A DNA stretch of 64,000 nucleotides from Bimuria novae-zelandiae CBS 107.79. Lineage: Eukaryota > Ascomycota > Dothideomycetes > Pleosporales > Didymosphaeriaceae. How positions within the stretch are numbered: the first letter of the stretch is position 1; every line of letters begins with the position of its first letter. Below are positions 44,834 through 56,776 of this stretch, piece by piece. The notes under the pieces are model-generated. The model did not search any database and was not told where the DNA came from. It saw nothing but the letters and a program-made list of their open reading frames with translations. Location: NCBI GenBank assembly GCA_010015655.1, contig ML976656.1, forward strand, positions 1,592,856-1,656,855, written 5' to 3'. The translations under genes and the position numbers were made by a program.

Positions 44834-45414
44834 TTACCACCCCTCAGTCCCCCCACACCACCCCCACCCCGCCAACGTCCACGACATCCCTAGTCTAAAC
44901 ACCGCCATCCTCTTCATACCCTCCTTCCAAACCACCACCGCATCCGTGACCCCCAGAATCCCGCCCACAGCCGCTAGTATCGTATCCACAACCTCATACT
45001 CCCCCCTGCGCACCTTTACGTCAGCGATGTCCCTAAAAGCGAGAACTAACCAGCACTTCATCTACACTCTGCACCCAAATTACCTATCGCCCTTGCTAAA
45101 GCGTACTTTCTACTCCTATATGTGGCACGAGCACGAGCACGAACACGAGTACTACGCTGAGTGTTTACGAACTCCACTAAAGGAACGGAGACTCACCTCA
45201 AATAAAACACCGCTAAGAGAACACCAATAGTAAACGTCCTTCCATTATTCAACAAAAACACACTCTGCGCCTCCCTCGAGCGCACAAGCCGCTCGGGAAG
45301 TCCGAATTCGCGCATGCACCAGGGTGTGTTGAGCAGCGCGGCGGCGGAGCCGAGGGTAGTCGTGGTGATGATGAAGAGGGCGGGGAGGTGGTGGAGGGGG
45401 AAGGGGAAGGGCAT
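44834..45414 (-). CDS. Small integral membrane protein, DUF4267-like (2 exons, 138 aa)
   Basis: Exons are 45197-45414 and 44834-45032, with a 164-nt intron (GTGAGT...CTTTTAG); the spliced join reads FYLRDIADVKV. Four hydrophobic stretches are visible: LPALFIITTTTLGSAAAL, TFTIGVLLAVFYL, YEVVDTILAAVGGILGVTDAVVVW, and a weaker C-terminal one. The pattern of a first TM, an FGLP-like loop, NNGR near TM2, an ExVDxxL helix and a final TM is that of the DUF4267 family, common next to fungal secondary-metabolism genes. No catalytic motif is known. Confidence 0.72.
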
Positions 45415-45908
45415 TTTGGCGGATGGATAGTATGTGGTTAGGTTGCGATGGGAGGAGGAAGGGGTGGGAAAATGGTATAAGTGAGATGGGTGAAAAGTTG
45501 TGGGGTGGATAGAATAAAGTACGAGGCCTGGGCGCGGGCGTGCCGCTCTCGTGCGGGAGGGACGCTTGGCGGGCGTAAGCCGCGAGGTTTTGATCGCGTG
45601 AGGATGATAGCGCTAGTGTCGAGCTGTGAGAATGCAGGAAAAATGTTGCGATCTGGAAGGTGGAACGCTTAGCCAACTTGCATTTAGTTCAGTGCAGTAG
45701 GCGATATCAACTCTTCCCTAACCAAATGTGTAACATCGTAGTCCGATGCGAAGCCGCAAAGTAGCCCCTATAAAACACACTAACAACCATCGTCCAATCC
45801 CTATAGACAAAACATTGAGGTATCTTTACGCATATGCCCTGAAATGTACCCAGCCCTTACCAGAAAACTCCCAGACAAAGATCAATACACATGAAGGTTA
45901 CAACACGG
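45415..45908. other. Intergenic region
   Basis: Promoter of the small membrane-protein gene and 3' flank of the large regulator. No gene is supported. Confidence 0.4.
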
Positions 45909-48900
45909 CTAGCCTTCCGGTGCGCCGGTCTCAGTATTGTCCGTAAGACCCAGGGTGAAGGTGCTATCGTTGAAATATAACATGTCGTGGGGGAGATATT
46001 CCAGATCCCACGGCATCATGTCAGCGCCGAGGACTGACATATCCACTTCCTGCGAATCGATAACCATGTCGCCAAACATTTGGTTCGTCGGTGCAGGATA
46101 CGTTGCAAAGTCCGGTGAGAAGGTTGCTTGGGTGGATTGTTGTTGTTGCTGAGTCTGAGGCGTTGTATTGTTGTTGGTCGGAACGGACAATGAGTTCCTG
46201 GCGAAGGAGATCGGATGCATAGGCTGGCGATTGACACCAGGTGAAGAGGCAGAGAATGGTGAATGTAAATTCAGCAGAAGGTCAGCGTCGGAAACCAATA
46301 CTGGGTCTGGAGCCGGAGCTGTGTGAAGGTTGATTGCGGACAAAGGTGGCGGTGGCATAGTGCTCGAGTCGAAAGGTATGAATGGCACGGGAGGAGTCAG
46401 AGTTTGCGAGGGCTCGAACTTCATGTTTTCGTTCGATGGTGCGGATGCGAGCGATGGTCGGCCGTTATTGGACGGTGTAGGTTTTGGTTGTAACGGCTTC
46501 GTATCGCGAGTGTTACCACTTTCCGAAGTGTACATGACGGCTACGTTCGTCGAAGGCGAATTCATTGTACCAGTGAGTGACCAGCCAATTGCTGCCATCA
46601 TGTCAGTACTTGCCTAGCTCACCTAGGAAGAACAGCTTACCTTGGCTGTGGCTCAATGGTGACCCTGGTGGTATTGGAGTCCTAGCACCCTTGCGTATCG
46701 CAGCCGAGACCTTCAAGGCATCCACATCGATATTTTGCGCTGTTAAGTATGTTCCCCAACTCAGCTTCCGCCGCCAACCTGGGCTTGTGAAAGAAGGCTC
46801 GGGTCTTGGCACCTCCAGCGCGCTTTCCATTTCCTCTCTTGTGTAAAGCAAAGGGTCGCCAACACCCTTGGCTTTTTGGTCTAACACGGTCAAGATATAC
46901 TTTACACCTGCCCAATATGTCTCTAGTGACTGTAGAGCACGATAGCAGCATTGATAGTTCTGATTTGCGGCGGAGGCGAGCAACGTATGCTTTGCAGCCT
47001 GAGCCTGCTCTCGCTTGGAGGACTGCTTGGCACGGTCGCTTTCCTTAGAAGCGGGCGGTTTGTCGAAACTCATATGGTCTAGCGAGATGGATCGAGGTTT
47101 GGCATCTGTAGGTTCGACCTCGTCAACCGAGCTGGGGCTTGAAGGACGAGAACATGGATGCGAGCTGGCCGAGTGCAGTGCGGTCTCCTTCAGGAAGGCG
47201 CACGCGGCGATGTAGATTGGTTGGCTAAGAGCTTCAGTATACAGCACCTGGAATGACTTTCACTGAACATACCTCGTAAAAGGATTCCCAGCACCTGTCT
47301 TAGCATCAATAAGATCAGTAAAAGAAAGAATGTCCGCCACGGTCTTGGCCGACGACATGGACAGGTCCCTGCTGTTTGTTGAAAGGGGCTGCGAATTGCC
47401 TTCAAAAGTCTTTAATAAGGTGGGCTGATGCAGCAAAACGATGCAGGTATGGAACCAACAATGGAGAAGGAGAAAGTTGGTCCCCTGGTTAAGCTTCACG
47501 TAGTGTTGGAAGTTGAGGGCGTTGAAATGAAGCTTGGGGGAAAGATTCTGGTAGATTTCTGTCAAGTGGAACTCCAGCGTATCGAGCTGGGAACGGAGAT
47601 CCGAAGTAATGTCTGAACGATCTTTAATGCTGTTCAACACATCGGTCACCCTACCATAAAGATGTACGATTCGTATCAAGGCGGGAAATGGTAATGGCCA
47701 GCCGGATGCCGGGTCGACATCGTTCAAAGAAGGGAACGAGATTTCGATGTCTCTGTCGCGAAGAGTGACCGGACGACCCGTTCCAGATGAGACTACTCGA
47801 TCAAGGAAGAAGATGGACCAGAATGTATCCAATCTCTCTCGTTCGACCGCACGTAGCTCTTCTTCCTCCGGGTCTGTGCTTTCTTTTCGCGGAGCTTCGG
47901 TAATAACTTGTGTCGGATTGCGAGTTGATGAGGGCTCTGTCTTGACTGACTTGGGCGTCGGGCCCTCACGTCCTTCATACTTGATTCCTTGGAGAGTCTG
48001 CATACCGAGGTCCTGAGCCATTCGAATAGCGATGCCAAGGTACATCCACAACCCCGAATCGCGGTTTGCACCGAATTCGTCGTATGCTAACAGCACAGCA
48101 GCTTGGACGACTGCCACATTAGGACAGGAGAAGCTAGAGAATAGTAAGCACCTGTCTCACTCGCGCTTACCCTAGTAACTCACGTATCGGGAATGGCAGA
48201 CTTGGCGCGATGTGCAAAGGCTTGCCCATATTCAGACGCATGCACTTTCGCGGTCTCTTTTTCGTCCTTTGCACCTTCGGGAGCTCCAGTCAACAATGGA
48301 TTGGTAGAGAAGCGCGCAGCAAGGGCGCACACCGTGTCTACGAGGATGGCATCGACTTGCTTTTCTTCCAGATCCCGCATGAACCGGTCCTTTTGGAGAA
48401 ACGGAAAATTACATCCGAGGTGGGTGAAAAACGTCTTGCACAGATGGGTGATCAAAGGGCTCGGCGACATTGAAGAAGTGTCGTAGACGGGTATTTCTGC
48501 GGATGTCCGAGATTCGGCAGGTGGTGGTGATTCAACCGATGGTGGCATTCCCGGTGATGACTCCACAGCTTATCCAGTCAGCACGGGGCGTTGTAGGTCA
48601 ACCTGAAAAGAAGAACACATACGATCTGATGCGGTATGACCTGTGCTGTGCTGCTTCCCCCTCACCTTGACTACCATTTGCTTGAAGCCGGGCATAATAG
48701 CAGTTGGACCGAAGTATCTAAAGTACGGCATTCGATTGCGCGTACTAAGCGTCAAGCCAGCATCTCCTTCCAGCGTCAGCAGCGTACCAACTTGATGCAT
48801 CGACTCAGCATACCGTTCTCTTCATGTGGGCGGTGCAGGCGACGGCTTGTCGAATAATCCGAAGTATGCGACGCGGTCGAAGATGTATGTGGAAATTGTG

Positions 48901-49289
48901 GTCTCGAAGGCTGGGACGTGGCTTCTTGCTTGATTTGCAGGGCAGGTGTAGTGGCGGTCGTGCTTTCCCTGCGCGCAACCTTCTTTCCATCCTTGGAGAC
49001 CTCGGTCGGGCTGGTATCGTCGCCGCCATAACCGGCACATTGGTGTTTGTTCTGTTTGCATGTTCCACAGACTGGTTTTTCACCTGCCAGAGGCCATCAG
49101 TACTCGCCCACATGAACATATTCCCCAAAAGAACCCACCGGAGCAGCGCGTCTTTTTGCGCCGGCAGGTCAGACAGGCCGAGTTGATCCTGCGACGCTTC
49201 GCATAGGGGCCCTCATGGTTGGTCACGAAGCGAATGGGCCGCGATTGGGGCGGAGCATTCGCAGACGCGGTCGAGGGCGCGGGATTCAT
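45909..49289 (-). CDS. Zn(II)2Cys6 transcription factor with fungal-specific regulatory domain (7 exons, 1025 aa)
   Basis: Exons: 49139-49289, 48814-49083, 48623-48766, 48184-48568, 47273-48133, 46641-47224, 45909-46591. All introns are 47-55 nt, most with CTGAC/CTGAA branch sites. The zinc cluster (residues ~39-66) is perfect once intron 1 is removed: CLTCRRKKTRC then VCGTCKQNKHQC (CX2CX6CX6CX2CX6C), preceded by basic KRRRINS. Then come a Ser/Thr/Pro linker, the conserved block MPYFRYFGPTAIMPGFK, and the fungal_trans regulatory domain: LCKTFFTHLGCNFPFLQ, VQAAVLLAYDEFG, LWMYLGIAIRMAQDLGM, RLDTFWSIFFLDRVVSSGTGRP (split here for length: ERLDTFWSIFFLDR). The tail has a Gln-rich activation-like stretch near 46130. 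The length and the FRYFGPTAIxPGFKQM block mark a conserved Pezizomycotina regulator. Its target genes cannot be inferred. Confidence 0.9.
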
Positions 49290-49721
49290 GAACGTATGCG
49301 TGGGAGGTGAGGAGGCTCATCAGAGCTGCATCGACTCCAGGCTTGCGACCGCGGGTTGGACTGGGCCGGGGTTGGAGATGAGGCGGGGCAGCCGAGACGC
49401 GAACGCTGCGAGATGCGGGGGGGTAGTGCGACGGAAGAGAGATGTCACGCTGGGAAAGCTTCGGGGAGATATCGCATCGTCACGGGTGACTGTGGGTGAG
49501 CAGTAGTGCTGTGACGAGTGTTGCTGGTCGCAAACCAGTTCAGTCCGATGAGTGATGATGCAGGGCTTGGGTGAGCTTGACGAAACCCCAGATGCAGGGC
49601 GAGCTCGGGGCGTATGGTGGTGGCGGGTCTCGGAGCAAAAGTTCACGCCAATATCTACCTTCGTAGATCCATTGTCGTCACTTCATCGACACTTCCGTTC
49701 GACCTGTGTATTACTATTCCC
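49290..49721. other. Divergent promoter region between the regulator and ATP12
   Basis: About 430 bp shared by two divergent genes. No gene is supported inside. Confidence 0.5.
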
Positions 49722-50854
49722 ATGGAGTTAATTCGCCCTGCATTGGCTTCTTTGAGGTTAACAGCGCCTCGGCGCGTCTCCCGGCCGCTGTATCAATGTC
49801 TACATACCACTGCTTCGCAGCGCGCAACCCCGTTGCCTCATCCATCTGTTCCTGGACCGCCGCCGGAGACGCCTATGCCATCTCCATCAGATGTACTGGA
49901 CAGAGTTGCTAGGAAGAGAAAACAGGCCGAGCTTCTGCAGCAGGCGAAGGATATCAGAGCTGCACCAAAGCCGGGGAGCGCACTCGCAAAGCGCTTCTGG
50001 AAGGACGTAACTGTGAAGGAAACGGGTGGTACTTCTTCCTTGCTCGAAATTCTAGAAAATTGCTGACGATACCAGATGGCCTGCAGGTGTTCCTCGACAA
50101 TAGACCGGTGCGAACGCCCACCAAAGACATCCTCACGGTTCCATCCTCGAAGCACCAGCTCGCCACGGCCATTGCGCTCGAATGGGATTTGCTTGTGAGC
50201 GCACAGCAGGCGCTCAAGACGCACTACATACCCATGACGTCACTCGCGGCTCGCGCAAAGGACATTGAACGGGCAGACGCCGAGGGCCAGACGAAAGTGC
50301 GCGACGACATTATCCGCATGCTGATGCGCTATCTCGCGACGGATACGCTGCTATGCTGGGCGCCGGAGAAGGTCCTCAACGAGGTACCTCAGAACGGCCT
50401 CACGCTTCGCGAGACGCAGATTAAGCTCGCCACGCCCATCATTGCTTACCTCACAACGCACGTGTGGCCAGGTGTCGAGATCAAGCCAATCTTGGAGCCG
50501 GACAGCATCATGCCTGTCTCGCAGCCCGAGATGACAAAAGACGTGATACGCGGCTGGCTGACGGGCATGCCGGCTTTTGAACTTGCTGGGTTGGAACGCG
50601 CGGTTCTGGCGTCAAAAAGCTTACTCGTCAGTGTCAGACTTGTCCACGAATGGAGCGAGGCTTTTGCGCAATCGCGGAAGGCGGCCGATGCGGGCCGGTT
50701 CGGAATCGAGGAGGCGACCGAAGCAGCTAGCACCGAGGTGCGGTGGCAGATAGGGCAGTGGGGAGAGGTTGAGGACACGCACGACGTAGAGAGGGAAGAC
50801 CTCAAGCGTCAGCTTGGGAGTGTAGTACTACTGGTCGGCGGCGATAGTTCGTGA
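49722..50854 (+). CDS. ATP12: ATP12, mitochondrial F1-ATPase assembly chaperone (2 exons, 361 aa)
   Basis: This chaperone binds the alpha subunit of F1-ATPase in the mitochondrial matrix and is needed for F1 assembly. Exons are 49722-50028 and 50076-50854, with a 47-nt intron (GTACTT...CTGACGATACCAG); a donor 3 nt earlier would drop one Gly. The start MELIRPALASLRLTAPRRV gives an Arg-rich, acid-poor presequence. Family blocks are present: RFWKDVTVKET, DGLQVFLDNRPVRTP, TPTKDILTVPSSKHQLA, IALEWDLL, PMTSLAARAKD, the DTLLCWAP motif, LTGMPAFELAGLERAV and LVSVRLVHEWSEAF. No break was seen, and the length fits fungal ATP12. It is a single-copy housekeeping gene. Confidence 0.95.
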
Positions 50855-51568
50855 AGCCTACGGGTGAACGATGGTGTAATGATTAGAGACAGGTCACAGG
50901 CCTTGTGTAGTACTAGACCTTTGCAAGAGTGCAGAAGCGAAGCAAAGCAATCCCGTGTATGCAGCCCCTATGCCATACAGAGCGCCATAAGGGTGAGTGA
51001 ACTAGTGGAGTCGGTGTGTAACCTGTTCCATGCTTCGGCGGAGCGTGATCTGCCCTTTTACCGTGCCCGTACCTGGTTACGCGTCATGGTGCTTCGCCTC
51101 TCGCGTAAAGGTAGAAGTGGGCCATAAGAGCATTAATAGTTATAGGAGGAAAGGGTAATAAGTAAGCGCAGGACAAATAATACAAGAGCTAGACTTTGAT
51201 CGCTAATGTTGTCTTGTACAGCCAGCTTTCAGCTTTCCGCGAGAGTTCCCCTTACATAGCATACAACGCTGTCCTTTATCCTTTTCCGCAGGCACGTAGG
51301 GCAAAAGGATTGGGACGTCTGAACTAGGTGTAGTGGATGATCCAAGTATAACCGGGGTGTGGTCTCCAAGGGCAGCTATAGGTCTAGACTTGGCCCCGCG
51401 GTCGTCGTGTTTGGGCTACGTCAAGCAACGCTCCTTTCATACGAAGTCGCACAGGCACGCCGCGATTTCGTTTCGCCGAGTCTGCTCGTGTGCGCGTTTC
51501 GTGGAGTAGCATCGTCCTCCCACATCACGTCTGCGCACCCTGCAGCGCCCGCCGGGAGTGTCATAGCC
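50855..51568. other. Intergenic region between ATP12 and the oxysterol-binding protein gene
   Basis: About 0.7 kb containing the ATP12 3' flank and the promoter of the next gene. Short frames at 50864-51127 and 51359-51580 are not supported. Confidence 0.45.
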
Positions 51569-54500
51569 ATGGATGGGTGAGTATCTCCCCCCACTCCCCA
51601 AGCATTTCCAAGCGCGACGGCACAGCAATCAGCCCCGCAACGCCCTCGACGACAAGAAGGCGCGAATCCCCGACGTACAATTGCACCGCTGACGAAATAA
51701 GACACAAGCGCTCCAAGTCTGGCACCGTCAAGAACCTCCTTGGAAAAGTCTCTTCGCGCAACGACGTGACTGACCCCGACAGTCTGCCCAACAGCGCGTC
51801 GGTCACGTCACTCAGCTCGCAGCAGCCCTCACAGAGCTCGTCGCACCCCTACAGCGGCCACCTGCCCGGGCATACACGCAGCACCTCGTCCCGGCACCGC
51901 CCGCACCTCTCCGCGAGCATGTCCAACGTAAACACGCAGGACGCGAACGCCAACACGCCCACCTCCCCTGCCTATGCCGCCTCCCCGCTCTCGCCGTCCC
52001 CCAGGGGCGCGTCCATCGAGCAGTCGGTGAAGATGTTCCGCGTGTTCGAGTCGCTGCGCAACGGCGACACCGCCGCCATATCCAAGGCCATCAGGGAGCA
52101 GGCCACCACCACCAGCGCAGACAGCGACGAGAGCCGGACCTCGCTGTCACTCCCCACCCGCGCCGAGGGCACGACCATACTGCACCTGGCCATCCAGTGC
52201 GCCGAAGTGCCAGTCATTGAGTTCGTCCTGTCGAACGCGACGCCTGGGCCCGACTCGGTCATCGACATCAACGGTCGCGACCGCGATGGCAATACGGCGC
52301 TGCACCTTGCAGCGACACTTGGCCGCGCGCCCGTGGTGCGCATGCTGCTCGACAAGCCCGGCATCAACGACTCGATTACCAACTACAACGGCCAGACGCC
52401 GCTGGACCTCGCCCGCACGCCCGAAATCTTCCAGCAGCTGCAGCTCGCTCGCTCCATATTCATCGACACGAACGTGAAGAAGATTCAACAGTTGCTGGCC
52501 GCGGGCGAGATGACGACGCTGGAGAAACTGTTGCAGGACGCGCGGATAAAGAGCACTTTGGATGTGAATGGCGGTGAGCTTGTGACGGACCCCGTTGTGG
52601 TCGAAGCTGGTGGAACCTTGTTGCACGAAGCGGCGAAGAAAAAGGACGTCAAGCTGGCGCAGTTGCTGCTCCTCAACGGCGCTGACCCCTTTCGAAGAGA
52701 CCGCAAGGGCAAGCTTCCGCAAGACTACACCAAGGACGACCGGACACGCGCCATCCTGAAGCGTTCACCCGCTGCAGCCGCTGCGCAGAGGGGCATCCAA
52801 GAAAAGACGATCCTTGCGGGCGTGGGACCGCAGGCTGGGGCTGCACCGGAGAGCGGCATGGGCGCGAAAGAGTCGCGCGAGATGAAGGGCTACCTTAAGA
52901 AGTGGACCAACTACACCAGCGGCTACAAGCTGCGCTGGTTCGTGCTAGAGGATGGTGTATTGAGCTACTACAAGCACCAAGACGACACTGGCACTGCGTG
53001 TCGAGGTGCCATCAATATGCGCATTGCCAAGCTCTACATGGACCCTCAGGACAAGCAACGGTTCGAAATCCAGGGCAAATCCTCCGTCAAATATCATCTC
53101 AAAGCAAACCATCAGGTCGAGGCGAAGCGGTGGTACTGGGCATTGAACAATGCCATCCAGTGGTCCAAGGATGAGGCACGAGAGGAAGTGAAGCGCACGC
53201 AGCAGGATCAGGAGGCCCTGAAGCAAGCCAAGATCGAGCAGCTCGACAAGCGGCCGACCAAAGAAGGCGATAGCTCGAGCCTTGCCAGCTCTAAAATGAC
53301 AAGTTCCAGGACCTTGCCTCCCGCTACATCTCTCGGTGTGCCTTTGCCAGCTGCAGACACGGCTTCTCGTTCCAACCAAAGTATCATGGATGATGGTCCG
53401 GACAGTGCTTATGACCCTAGCGTGGCTGGCAACGAGCTCGGAAAGATGGCTAGCCATATGGGTACGGCTACCGCTGTGGGGGACGATGCCGATGACGATG
53501 AAGAGTACGGTGACGACACAAGTAGCCATGAAGTTCGACCACAAAACAAGGACGCCTTCAACATTACCGCCCAGTCTGCCAAGCTCCAGCTTGACCTCCT
53601 CGCTCAGGTGGCTACTGCACTGCAACAAGAGAAGGCGAAGAATCCGACGTTACAGATATCGGACCCTATGATGCTTCAGGCGCTGTCGTCGTATGAGTCG
53701 GCCGTTGGTAACCTGAAAGGCTTGATAGGAGACCTGCTGCGCATATCACGCGATCGGGATGCTTACTGGCAATACCGTCTAGAACGGGAAGCTAACGTGC
53801 GCCGAATGTGGGAAGAAAGCATGGCAAAGGTGGCGAGGGAACAGGAAGAGCTCGAAAATCGTATGGGCGAAGCCGAAAGCAAGCGACGGAAGACTAAGCG
53901 TGCACTTCGGGAAGCCCTGGGTGAATATCACGCCGAAAATGACAGGACGTTATCCAAAGGTTCAGATGACTTCGTTGAAGCGACCGGAGATCAATCGGCA
54001 CTGAAAACAAAGACTGATAACCAGGCATTGCGAAGGAAAGCTACCTTTGCTGACATCGCGGCGGACATGTCAGATTCCGATTCGGAAGATGATGAGGAGT
54101 TCTTTGACGCCGTAGGCGCCGGCGAAGTAGAGGTTGTTGAAATGCCTGTCCAGACCGTAGAGGGCGATTCTAAGGAAGCCTCGCCTAACGTGGGCGACGA
54201 CCTATTCGAAAGCAAGCATGCGGAGATTGCCAAAGGCTTTGCCGGATATGAAGGTGGTGTACGAAAGAAACTGGCTATGGATGATGACAACAGGCCTAAG
54301 ATTTCACTTTGGGTATGTCTGCTGCCCTTATACCTCAGACCGCGTAACTAACAGAGCAACAGGGTATTCTCAAGTCTATGATCGGAAAGGATATGACAAA
54401 GATGACACTACCTGTTTCTTTCAACGAGCCGACGTCGCTTTTGCAGCGTGTTGCGGAAGATATGGAGTACACGGACCTTATCGACATTGCCGCCGAACGT

Positions 54501-55579
54501 GCCGACTCAACTGAGCGACTACTCTATGTTGCTGCATTTGCGGCTTCAGAATATGCCTCGACTATCGGTCGTGTGGCGAAGCCATTCAATCCCCTTCTCG
54601 GTGAAACATACGAGTACGCTAGACCGGACAAGGGCTACCGTTTCTTCATCGAGCAAGTCAGCCATCATCCACCCGTCGGCGCCGCCTACGCGGAGTCGAA
54701 GCGATGGGATTACTACGTACGTATGAATACTCGCATGATTGTAAAAATGCTAACTTCTTCCAGGGCGAGTCTGCGGTCAAGTCCAAATTCTACGGCAAGT
54801 CATTCGACATCAACCCGCTGGGAACATGGTTTCTGCGCCTGCGACCAACAGCAACCGGTGGCAAAGAGGAGCTTTACACCTGGAAAAAGGTCACTTCCTC
54901 CGTCATCGGCATCATCACGGGCAACCCCACCGTCGACAACTACGGACTGATGGAAATCAAGAACTGGACCACGGGCGAAGTCTGCCAACTCGACTTTAAG
55001 CCGCGCGGCTGGAAAGCCTCGTCGGCGTACCAAGTCAGCGGAAAAGTGCTCGATGCCGAAGGCCGCGTCCGCTGGAGCGTCGGCGGCCGCTGGAACGATA
55101 AGATCTACGCGCGCTTCACGCCGGGCTTCGAAGACGCGGATATCGACAAGGGCGGCTCCAAGCACGCCAAGAACGACGACAACAAGGCCTTCCTCGTGTG
55201 GCAGGCACACGCGCGCCCCACGGGCATCCCGTTCAACCTCACCCCCTTCGTCGTCACGCTCAACGCTATCGACGACCATCTGCGCCCGGTCCTCGCGCCT
55301 ACAGACACGCGTCTCCGACCTGACCAGCGCGCTATGGAGGACGGCGAGTACGATCTCGCAGCTACCGAAAAGAATAGGGTGGAAGAGAAGCAGAGAGCTG
55401 CGCGCAGGCAGAGGGAGGCGCACGGTGAGGAGTTCATGCCTAAGTGGTTTCGGAAGGGGAGGTGTGAGGTTACGGGGGAGGAATATTGGGATTTTAACCA
55501 TGAGTATTGGAGGGTGAGGGATGAGGTTGCGAGGGGGAAGACGAGGTGGGAGGAGCATGGGTTAGAGGATATTTTTTAA
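51569..55579 (+). CDS. Oxysterol-binding protein, Osh1/Osh2 type: ankyrin, PH, FFAT, ORD (4 exons, 1262 aa)
   Basis: A lipid transfer/sensing protein at ER contact sites, exchanging sterol and PI4P. Exons: 51569-51576 (8 nt: ATG, GAT, GG), 51702-54312, 54363-54716, 54764-55579; introns of 125, 50 and 47 nt, all in phase. Domains in order: a Ser-rich N-terminus; ankyrin repeats (residues ~150-420; [36 protein letters not shown]); PH domain (~430-530; [32 protein letters not shown]); coiled coil (~690-790); FFAT motif [10 protein letters not shown] (VAP binding) after an acidic stretch; and the OSBP domain with [16 protein letters not shown] and the family signature EQVSHHPP. The mini-exon start is inferred from frame and splice sites; a long open frame upstream of 51702 is intron and leader. 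Confidence 0.94.
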
Positions 55580-55586
55580 ATGGGAG

Positions 55587-55590
55587 GTGT

Positions 55591-55621
<31 letters not shown>
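55587..55621 (+). repeat. (GT)9 followed by a 17-base G run
   Basis: A simple-sequence repeat 8 bp after the oxysterol-binding protein stop codon, in its 3' UTR. It is likely to be length-polymorphic and error-prone in assemblies. Confidence 0.95.
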
Positions 55622-56437
55622 TGTATAGAGAGAGTATATGATTGCATAGGGGTGGTGGGGTGGAAGGAAGCTTGTGTATTTTAGCGTTGCAATGTGGTAT
55701 GATATCGATGGTTCAAGTTGAAGTAAGATGTGCATGGATGTGGTACTGGTGCGTTCTCGTGGGCAGGGTCGTGGACGATGCTTGACAATGGATAAACGCC
55801 TGAGATACAGGGTGGCGGTTGTGGGCTAAGCCTGCTTTGTCGTCGTGAAAGCTAACTCACTCGTGTGTTGTTCGCCACGACCCCTATCTTCGAGCATTTA
55901 CCTCCTCATGGGCTCTCTCGCTTACTCAACCTAGACCATTAACGTTATCGTGGCCGTCTTGTAGAATCCCAAGTGGGCTTGACGACACTTGCTAGAAGCA
56001 TCGGATGGGTTTCCAAGGTCAAGAGCGCTACGCAGCGGCCGAAGCTGGGTGGATGTGGTGGTTAGGCGCGGTTCCGCGGAGGCGGAGAGGGATGCGACGC
56101 GATGGGTCGTAGGCTGAGAACTATTGGATACGTCCGTCGGGATTCAGGGCGATATTGAGTCTAATCAGTGTAATAGAGAGGGATTGCGCGTTAAACGGGA
56201 TATTGTTAGTAAGGAGATATTTAGGGGCTACGCAAGTGGTGGAAGCGTGTCGTGCCGTTCATTGAGCGGGTATCCCGACGGCGCTCAGTGAATGGTTCTT
56301 CTTCTGAATGACTTCGCATATGGTAATGAGATCGTTCATTCACTGAGCGTGCTCGACCCCGCGGCGGAAAATCTCCGGATCGTTCCTGTGCTCCTGAGCG
56401 GGTCGTATGGTTCCACCCTTCGGATTCTAGTCCAGAG
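55622..56437. other. Gene-free stretch with a short inverted repeat
   Basis: No gene is supported. It contains the inverted repeat listed at 56282-56349. Confidence 0.5.
56282..56349. repeat. Perfect 13-bp inverted repeat with a third partial copy
   Basis: CGCTCAGTGAATG at 56282-56294 is inverted exactly as CATTCACTGAGCG at 56337-56349 (42-bp spacer). A related GTTCATTGAGCGG lies at 56257-56269. It could form a hairpin in transcripts, or be the remains of a small inverted-repeat element. Confidence 0.7.
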
Positions 56438-56776
56438 TTACGGAAGCGAGGTGTAGCATATGCTGGATGTGTTCGCTCGGGTGCTGGCGATTTCGCAGAA
56501 TACTGAGCATCTCGAGGTAAACCTAAATCTCTCCAGGGCGGACTTTATCTCCTGCAACACTCGCGGCTTGTATACCGCCTTGTCCTTCGCAATGCCGATG
56601 ATATATGCCACGTCCTCTAGAATGAAAGATAGACTAGTCATGTTGGCGGCGACCTGTTTCATGTCCTGTGGGCCATGTTTGGCCTTTTCGCAGATGCGGT
56701 AGATGGCGTTGGCAAGCTGAGCACTGGCAGCGGCAACACCAACGATGCCGGCAATGGCCGATAGAGGGCCAGCCAT
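56438..56776 (-). pseudogene. Truncated N-terminal domain of a fungal STAND/NLR-like protein
   Basis: From MAGPLSAIAGIVGVAAASAQ through ANAIYRICEKAKHGP and MTSLSFILEDV, this matches the amphipathic helical domain found at the N-terminus of many fungal NLR-type (NACHT/ankyrin) proteins and of stand-alone relatives. About 90 residues fit; after LERFRF the similarity ends and the frame closes at 56438. No NACHT domain or repeat follows within 700 bp downstream on that strand. It is therefore a broken remnant, or a short stand-alone form with an unrecognised intron. Confidence 0.6.

Noticed and set aside
44697..45230. Plus-strand frame of 177 codons
   Set aside because: It is antisense to the two-exon DUF4267-like gene; its Pro/Ser/Thr-rich composition is what the complement of that gene gives.
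45245..45676. Minus-strand frame of 143 codons overlapping the DUF4267-like first exon
   Set aside because: It is low-complexity Pro/His/Leu-rich in a different frame from the hydrophobic, spliced DUF4267-like product.
51490..51701. ATG at 51490 as start of the oxysterol-binding protein
   Set aside because: The ~70 residues before HKRSKSG are unlike the family and contain a good GTGAGT donor and GCTGACGAAATAAG acceptor. The 8-nt first exon at 51569 fits better.
52945..53628. Minus-strand frame of 227 codons
   Set aside because: It is antisense to the PH-to-coiled-coil part of the oxysterol-binding protein, which has unmistakable domains on the plus strand.
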